Assembly: GCA_963724625.1 (NCBI GenBank)
Contig: CAVRVO010000004.1
Location: 1-64,000 of the forward strand
Length of the DNA stretch: 64,000 nucleotides
DNA from: DATBVX01 sp963724625
GTDB taxonomy: Bacteria > Pseudomonadota > Gammaproteobacteria > Steroidobacterales > Steroidobacteraceae
Reading direction: 5' to 3'
Shown: positions 60,007-64,000 of the stretch, piece by piece
How the letters are laid out: every line of letters begins with the position of its first letter
How positions within the stretch are numbered: position 1 is the first letter of the stretch
Position numbers and translations under genes: made by a program
Notes under the pieces: generated by a model
The model's database searches: none
Told to the model about the DNA's origin: nothing
What the model saw: the letters and a program-made list of their open reading frames with translations, nothing else

Positions 60007-60693
60007 TTACGAAGAAGCAGTGACCGGCGCCAGGGTGAGCTCCACCCGGCGATTGAGCTGGCGGCCCTCGGCGGTGTCATTCGTCGCCACGGGCCGCGTC
60101 TCACCAACACCAATAGTGATGATCCGCTGCTCCATCAGGCCTTTGCCGGCGAGGTAGGTCGCGACGGTCTGCGCGCGTCGCTCCGACAGCCCCTGGTTAT
60201 ATTCGGCAGCGCCCGTGCTGTCGGTGTGGCCGGCGACCTCGATGAGAGTCTTGTCATACTCCTTCAACACCAATCCCACCGAGTCGAGCACCTTGAAGAA
60301 CCCGGCATTGAGATCGTAGCTGTCGGTTTTGAAGGTGACATTTCCCGGCATGTTGAGCGTGATGTTGTCGCCAATGCGGGTGACGCTGACGCCCGTGCCT
60401 TGCAGCTGTTGGCGCAGCTTCGCTTCCTGGACATCCATGTAGTAGCCGACGCTTCCGCCAGCGAGTGCACCGACCCCAGCACCGATCAGGGCGCGTTCGC
60501 GCCGTTGTTTCGCGTCATGGCCCGTGATCAGACCAACGACCGCTCCTGTTGCGGCGCCGATGCCAGCGCCCTTCGCTGCATTGCTGGTCTGAGATTCGCC
60601 CGTGTAAGGGTTCACAGTTTCGCAGCCCGCAAGCGCAACTGCTGCTGCGATCACCACCGTCGTCAAGATCCTGTGTATCCGCATCTGCATCAT
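60007..60693 (-). CDS. OmpA-family lipoprotein with glycine-zipper (YiaD-like)
   Basis: 228 aa from the ATG at 60693 (GGAGG 7 nt upstream). The lipobox is VALAGCE (Cys about 23). A glycine-zipper region follows (GAGIGAATGAVVGLITG, GAGVGALAGGSVGYYMD), then a C-terminal OmpA peptidoglycan-binding domain with VAGHTDSTGAAEYNQGLSER and RRVELTL. It is anchored in the outer membrane and tethered to the cell wall. The stop lies 8 bp from the rpoH stop, convergent. Confidence 0.92.
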   Translation of the reverse strand: MMQMRIHRILTTVVIAAAVALAGCETVNPYTGESQTSNAAKGAGIGAATGAVVGLITGHDAKQRRERALIGAGVGALAGGSVGYYMDVQEAKLRQQLQGTGVSVTRIGDNITLNMPGNVTFKTDSYDLNAGFFKVLDSVGLVLKEYDKTLIEVAGHTDSTGAAEYNQGLSERRAQTVATYLAGKGLMEQRIITIGVGETRPVATNDTAEGRQLNRRVELTLAPVTASS

Positions 60694-60785
60694 CGTGACT
60701 CCTCCATCTTCACTTCTCGAGATATCCCTCGACTGCGGGCACCACTGTGAGTTCGGCAGGCTGAACGCCACTTGAACGGCGAAAC

Positions 60786-61316
60786 TTACAATCCGCGCTC
60801 CGGTGCCGGCGGAGTCGTGGCCTTACGGTATCCCTTTGGCCGGATTGCAACCGTGTTGCGGATCACTGTGCAGCGACTGCCATCGGCAAGATGATAGCCA
60901 TACTCGAAAGTCGGGGTCGCGCGATTGGATGTCTGCAACTCGCGACGAACCTGCATTTCCAACTCCGTTGGAAAATCGAAACGCAACTCCAGGTCCGTGC
61001 TTCCGCCGCGCTCGAAGTCGATGCACATCGCGCGTGTCCACACCGAGTATCCCGGGAAAACCCGCGCACATGACACGGCCGCAATCGGATCGGCGAGTGC
61101 GGCCTGGTAGCCGCCAAACATCACGCCTCCGGGATTGCGGGAAAACGAGTTGAGCGGCAGCCGGACGCGGATGTGGCGCCAGTCATCACTCAGCTCGAGC
61201 ACCTTGATGCGCATCAGGAAGAACGGCGGATAGATTTCGAGGCGACGTGCATCTGAAATGAAGCGCGCCGCGGAGAAGTACCGCATCAGGCGCTGACCTA
61301 TTGGCGGTGAGCTCAT
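60786..61316 (-). CDS. DUF4442 / hotdog-fold thioesterase-like protein
   Basis: 176 aa from the ATG at 61316 (AAGGAGAGG 4-7 nt upstream). YPPFFLMRIKVLELSDDWRH and RLPLNSFSRNPGGVMFGGYQ, with ALADPIAAVSCARVFPGYSV, are the PaaI/DUF4442 hotdog pattern in which the Asn-x-x-Gly region lines the acyl pocket. It is predicted to be cytosolic and to act on acyl-CoA or acyl-ACP, possibly without activity. There is no operon partner. Confidence 0.72.
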   Translation of the reverse strand: MSSPPIGQRLMRYFSAARFISDARRLEIYPPFFLMRIKVLELSDDWRHIRVRLPLNSFSRNPGGVMFGGYQAALADPIAAVSCARVFPGYSVWTRAMCIDFERGGSTDLELRFDFPTELEMQVRRELQTSNRATPTFEYGYHLADGSRCTVIRNTVAIRPKGYRKATTPPAPERGL

Positions 61317-61569
61317 CGTCCTCTCCTTCTGGACCCCGAGTTTCGAAAGCGCGGGCCCTGAATCCGTGCCACCCAGTATCGCGAATGGATGGGAGCGCGG
61401 ACTTGCTCGCGTAGTGATGCACATCGTTGCAGTGCGTCATCGCTGAGCCGGCCCGCCCGCCCGGGCGATTCATGTATTTCGGGAAAGAGTGAGTTTCGTG
61501 TGAACGGATTTTTCCGGCGCTCGCATCTCATTAACGTATGCACTACGAAAAATTCATTGGGAGTCGAGC

Positions 61570-62688
61570 ATGTTCCCGCAGCGCACAGACCGGCATCGAG
61601 CAGCGCCATTCGTGGCAGCGCTGCTGATGCTGAGCGTGTGGCTGCCGGCACGCGCCGCGGATGAGGAGCCGGACATCACCGTCGAGCAAACGATCAAGCA
61701 CCCGGAGACCGAGGTAAACGGCTGGTCGATTGCGCTCGACAACGATCTTTTTGGACCGGCGAATACCGATCGCGACTATAGCGGCGGCTTCGGGCTGTCG
61801 ATCAACGGAGCACGCACTGCGAAGTACTGGTGGTCCCTGGATCGGCTGCTCAAGCACATTGATGCACCGCTCTTTGCCGGCAACAAGTCCTGGCAGGGTG
61901 TGCGACCAGACCACGGCCTGCAAATCGGCGTCCTGATCTTCACGCCGCAGGACCTCAAAGCCACGAGCGTCATCGAGGACGATCGGCCCTATGCGAGCCT
62001 TGTGTTTCTCACCAGCATGCGGGACTACGTCGCTGACGATGCGCGTCACAGCCGATACAGCGGTCTGACTCTCGGTGTCCTGGGGCTGCAGGCAACGGCG
62101 GACATACAGAGAGCCGTTCACAAGGCGATGGGGAACGTTGAGCCCCGCGGCTATCAAAACCAGATCTCCAGTGGCGGGGAGCTTACGGCTCGCTACCTGA
62201 CCGGTGGCTCGACGCTTCGCGGCCAGCGCATGGCATTCGGCGACAAACTCGTCGAAACCAAGACGACCTGGGAAACGAGCGTGGGCTATCTCACTGAGGC
62301 CAGTTATGCGGTGTCGACGCGCTTCGGGGCCATCAACTCACCGTGGTGGACCTTCGCCCCGGAGCGCGTCGACTACCTTGCTCAACCCACGCCGCTCGCG
62401 CCAGCAAGTGCGGATGGTAGCGGTGAGTTCTATGTGTGGGCGGGCGCCAAGTTGCGCCTGCGTGCATACAACGCGTTTCTGCAAGGCCAGTTCCGCGACA
62501 GCGTGCACACGCTGAGCAGCAGCGATCTGAATCACGTCATCGGCGAAGCCTGGCTGGGCATTACAACTCGCCTGTCCAACGGGACGCAGCTGGCCTATGT
62601 CATGCGTTACCAGACCGCCGAGGTGAGCGGTGGCCTCGCCCGGCGCAGTCCGGTCTGGGGTGAGGTGACCATCAGCCACAGCTTCTGA
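61570..62688 (+). CDS. lpxR: LpxR-family outer-membrane lipid A deacylase-like protein
   Basis: 372 aa with a signal peptide (APFVAALLMLSVWLPARAAD). DUF2219/LpxR marks are present: WSIALDNDLFGPANTDRDYS, GGFGLSI (active-site Asn/Asp region), DDRPYASLVFLT, and a C-terminal beta-barrel ending in F (VWGEVTISHSF). LpxR removes the 3'-acyloxyacyl chain of lipid A at the outer membrane. Key Asn and Asp appear conserved; specificity is not certain. A hairpin with eight T follows. Confidence 0.87.
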   Translation: MFPQRTDRHRAAPFVAALLMLSVWLPARAADEEPDITVEQTIKHPETEVNGWSIALDNDLFGPANTDRDYSGGFGLSINGARTAKYWWSLDRLLKHIDAPLFAGNKSWQGVRPDHGLQIGVLIFTPQDLKATSVIEDDRPYASLVFLTSMRDYVADDARHSRYSGLTLGVLGLQATADIQRAVHKAMGNVEPRGYQNQISSGGELTARYLTGGSTLRGQRMAFGDKLVETKTTWETSVGYLTEASYAVSTRFGAINSPWWTFAPERVDYLAQPTPLAPASADGSGEFYVWAGAKLRLRAYNAFLQGQFRDSVHTLSSSDLNHVIGEAWLGITTRLSNGTQLAYVMRYQTAEVSGGLARRSPVWGEVTISHSF

Positions 62689-62702
62689 CGAATCCCCCAT
62701 TG

Positions 62703-62739
62703 CCCCTCTCACCGCAAAGCGGGAGAGGGGATTTTTTTT
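62703..62739 (+). terminator. intrinsic terminator after the lpxR-like gene
   Basis: CCCCTCTC...CGC and GCG...GAGAGGGG form an imperfect 12-bp stem with an AAA loop, followed directly by A and eight T. Its stem resembles the hairpin repeat at 20738. Confidence 0.9.
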
Positions 62740-62791
62740 GCTTCTCCGACCCACGCTTCTGCCAGGCGCGCCCCCGGGTTAGCCTATTGCA

Positions 62792-64000
62792 GTGAGCGAT
62801 GATCGCCCCTCTCCCGACGCACTTCTGGCGCAGGCCGGTCGGGAAGGGCGTGGCCGGCTGAAGATTTTCCTCGGCGCTGCCCCTGGCGTCGGCAAAACCT
62901 ACGAGATGTTGTCGGTCGCCAGGCGCCGCCAGGCCGAGGGCACCGATGTCGTCGCCGGCATCGTCGAGACTCACGGGCGTTCCGAGACCGCCGCGCTGCT
63001 CGAGGGGTTGCCAGTCGTTCCGCGCCGCCTCATCCACTACCGCGATCGCGATTTCGAGGAACTGGATCTCGATGCGTTGCTCGCGCGCAGACCACAGCTC
63101 GCTCTCGTCGATGAGCTAGCCCATACCAATGTCCCCGGCAGCCGACACGAAAAGCGCTACCAGGACGTGGAAGAACTGCTCGATGCCGGCATCGACGTGT
63201 TCACGACGCTCAATGTCCAGCACATCGAGAGTGTCAACGATCTCGTCGAACGTGTTACCGGCGTCAAGGTGCGCGAGCGCCTGCCCGATCGGATGCTCGA
63301 AACGGCCAATGAGATCGAGCTGATCGATCTGCCGCCTGAGGAGCTCATCAAGAGACTGCACGAAGGCAAGGTATATGTCCCCGACGTCGCACAGCGTGCA
63401 GTGCAGAACTTCTTTTCGCGCGGGAATCTGCTGGTACTGCGGGAACTGGCAATGCGCATCGCGGCTGAGCGCGTCGATGCAGATCTGCAGAGTTACATGC
63501 GCGCGCGCGCGATCGAGGGACCCTGGCCGGCGCGCGGGCGCATCCTCGTCTGCATCGGCGCGGACTCGCAGGCCGAACGGCTCGTGCGCCTTGGCAAGCG
63601 CATCGCCGAGCGGCGCCAGCTCCCATGGACTGTATTGCATGTCCAGACCACCCGGGCCGAGGAGCTTTCGGGCGCGCAGCGCGAGCGTCTGCAGGCGGCG
63701 TTTACGCTCGCCGAACAGCTCGGTGCCCGGGCCGAGACTCTCAATGGAACCGGCGTGGCCAATGAAGTTCTGGCCTACGCCGCCGCTCAGAATGTCAGCG
63801 AGATCGTGGTCGGCCGGTCACGCCGCCGCCTGGTCCAGTTGCGTTTACGGTCGGCGCTGGCGTCGGCCCTGATTCAACGCGGTGATGACTTCGAGATCAT
63901 CGTCGCGAGTCAATCGGAGGATGAGGCAACACGCGATGTCACGGTGGCCTCAGCGGCGGAAGTGAGTCCACTTCGCGTCCGGCCGTACGTTGAGAGCGTG
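62792..64000 (+). CDS. kdpD: sensor histidine kinase KdpD (5' part, cut by the window edge)
   Basis: About 403 codons from a GTG at 62792, open to the right edge. The KdpD N-terminal ATP-binding domain begins RLKIFLGAAPGVGKTYEM (Walker A) and VDELAHTNVPGSRHEKRY (Walker B region), followed by DVFTTLNVQHIESVNDLV and the linker LIDLPPEELIKRLHEGKVYV. The universal-stress-like domain (RGRILVCIGADSQAERLVRL ... ASALIQRGDDFEIIVAS) is complete. The four transmembrane helices and kinase core lie beyond the window. It senses potassium limitation and phosphorylates KdpE. No kdpFABC genes occur within the window. Confidence 0.95.
   Translation, partial: MSDDRPSPDALLAQAGREGRGRLKIFLGAAPGVGKTYEMLSVARRRQAEGTDVVAGIVETHGRSETAALLEGLPVVPRRLIHYRDRDFEELDLDALLARRPQLALVDELAHTNVPGSRHEKRYQDVEELLDAGIDVFTTLNVQHIESVNDLVERVTGVKVRERLPDRMLETANEIELIDLPPEELIKRLHEGKVYVPDVAQRAVQNFFSRGNLLVLRELAMRIAAERVDADLQSYMRARAIEGPWPARGRILVCIGADSQAERLVRLGKRIAERRQLPWTVLHVQTTRAEELSGAQRERLQAAFTLAEQLGARAETLNGTGVANEVLAYAAAQNVSEIVVGRSRRRLVQLRLRSALASALIQRGDDFEIIVASQSEDEATRDVTVASAAEVSPLRVRPYVESV

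Overview
The window is high-GC DNA from a gammaproteobacterium. The evidence is conserved gene order: coaD-rsmD, then ftsY-ftsE-ftsX and rpoH, dut/coaBC/radC/rpmB-rpmG, and xth/pyrE. Protein content (DUF4124 and DUF6763 proteins, an AmpG permease, a KDPG-type sugar module, an LpxR-like protein) points toward the Xanthomonadales/Nevskiales/Steroidobacterales side. That placement is an inference; no rRNA gene is present.

Region 1 (about 1-13.25 kb) looks like an integron cassette array without an integrase in view. Nearly all genes run on the minus strand with little space between them. Five complete attC-like sites of 87-88 bp (1715-1802, 3554-3640, 7208-7295, 8366-8453, 8942-9029) and several broken ones separate them. 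Cassette genes include three GNAT acetyltransferases, a VOC protein, a secreted protease-propeptide-like protein, an O-methyltransferase, a TolB-N/TPR membrane protein, a Cys-rich small protein, an alpha/beta hydrolase and an orphan ORF whose C-terminus is translated from attC. Beyond the last complete attC lie a PqaA-like hydrolase, gene remnants, an NAD-dependent formate dehydrogenase in the opposite orientation, and a periplasmic cupin. The array ends in a truncated attC at 13195-13246.

Region 2 (13.3-17.45 kb) is an IS481-family insertion sequence next to tRNA-Phe. A block of about 115 bp, made of the IS right end plus the 3' half of tRNA-Phe, occurs twice as a direct repeat. The two copies bracket a DUF3604 gene and a small membrane-protein gene. 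The intact tRNA-Phe lies at 17368-17443.

Region 3 (17.5-34.7 kb) is chromosomal backbone. It holds a frameshifted DUF4239 gene, ergothioneine genes egtB-egtD, an EF-G-like GTPase, and a sulfite dehydrogenase with its cytochrome c. Next come an asmA-like/SRPBCC/mutY/yggX operon in which the asmA-like gene and yggX carry single-base frameshifts, an ECF sigma/putative anti-sigma/DUF4097 operon, a PAS histidine kinase with a LuxR-type regulator, and a GlxA-type AraC regulator. tRNA-Gly(CCC) ends the region.

Region 4 (34.8-64 kb) is mostly housekeeping: an M20 peptidase, a KDG kinase/KDPG aldolase pair, trmB, marC, an AmpG-like permease, xth and pyrE, dut-coaBC, radC, rpmB-rpmG, a fatty acid desaturase, mutM, ggt, coaD-rsmD, a large lipase-like lipoprotein, ftsY-ftsE-ftsX, envelope lipoproteins, rpoH with a CIRCE-like operator upstream, an OmpA-like lipoprotein, an LpxR-like deacylase, and the start of kdpD running off the right edge. 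Notable non-coding signals are a perfect 32-bp inverted repeat between radC and rpmB, a 31-bp near-perfect hairpin between trmB and marC, and several good intrinsic terminators.
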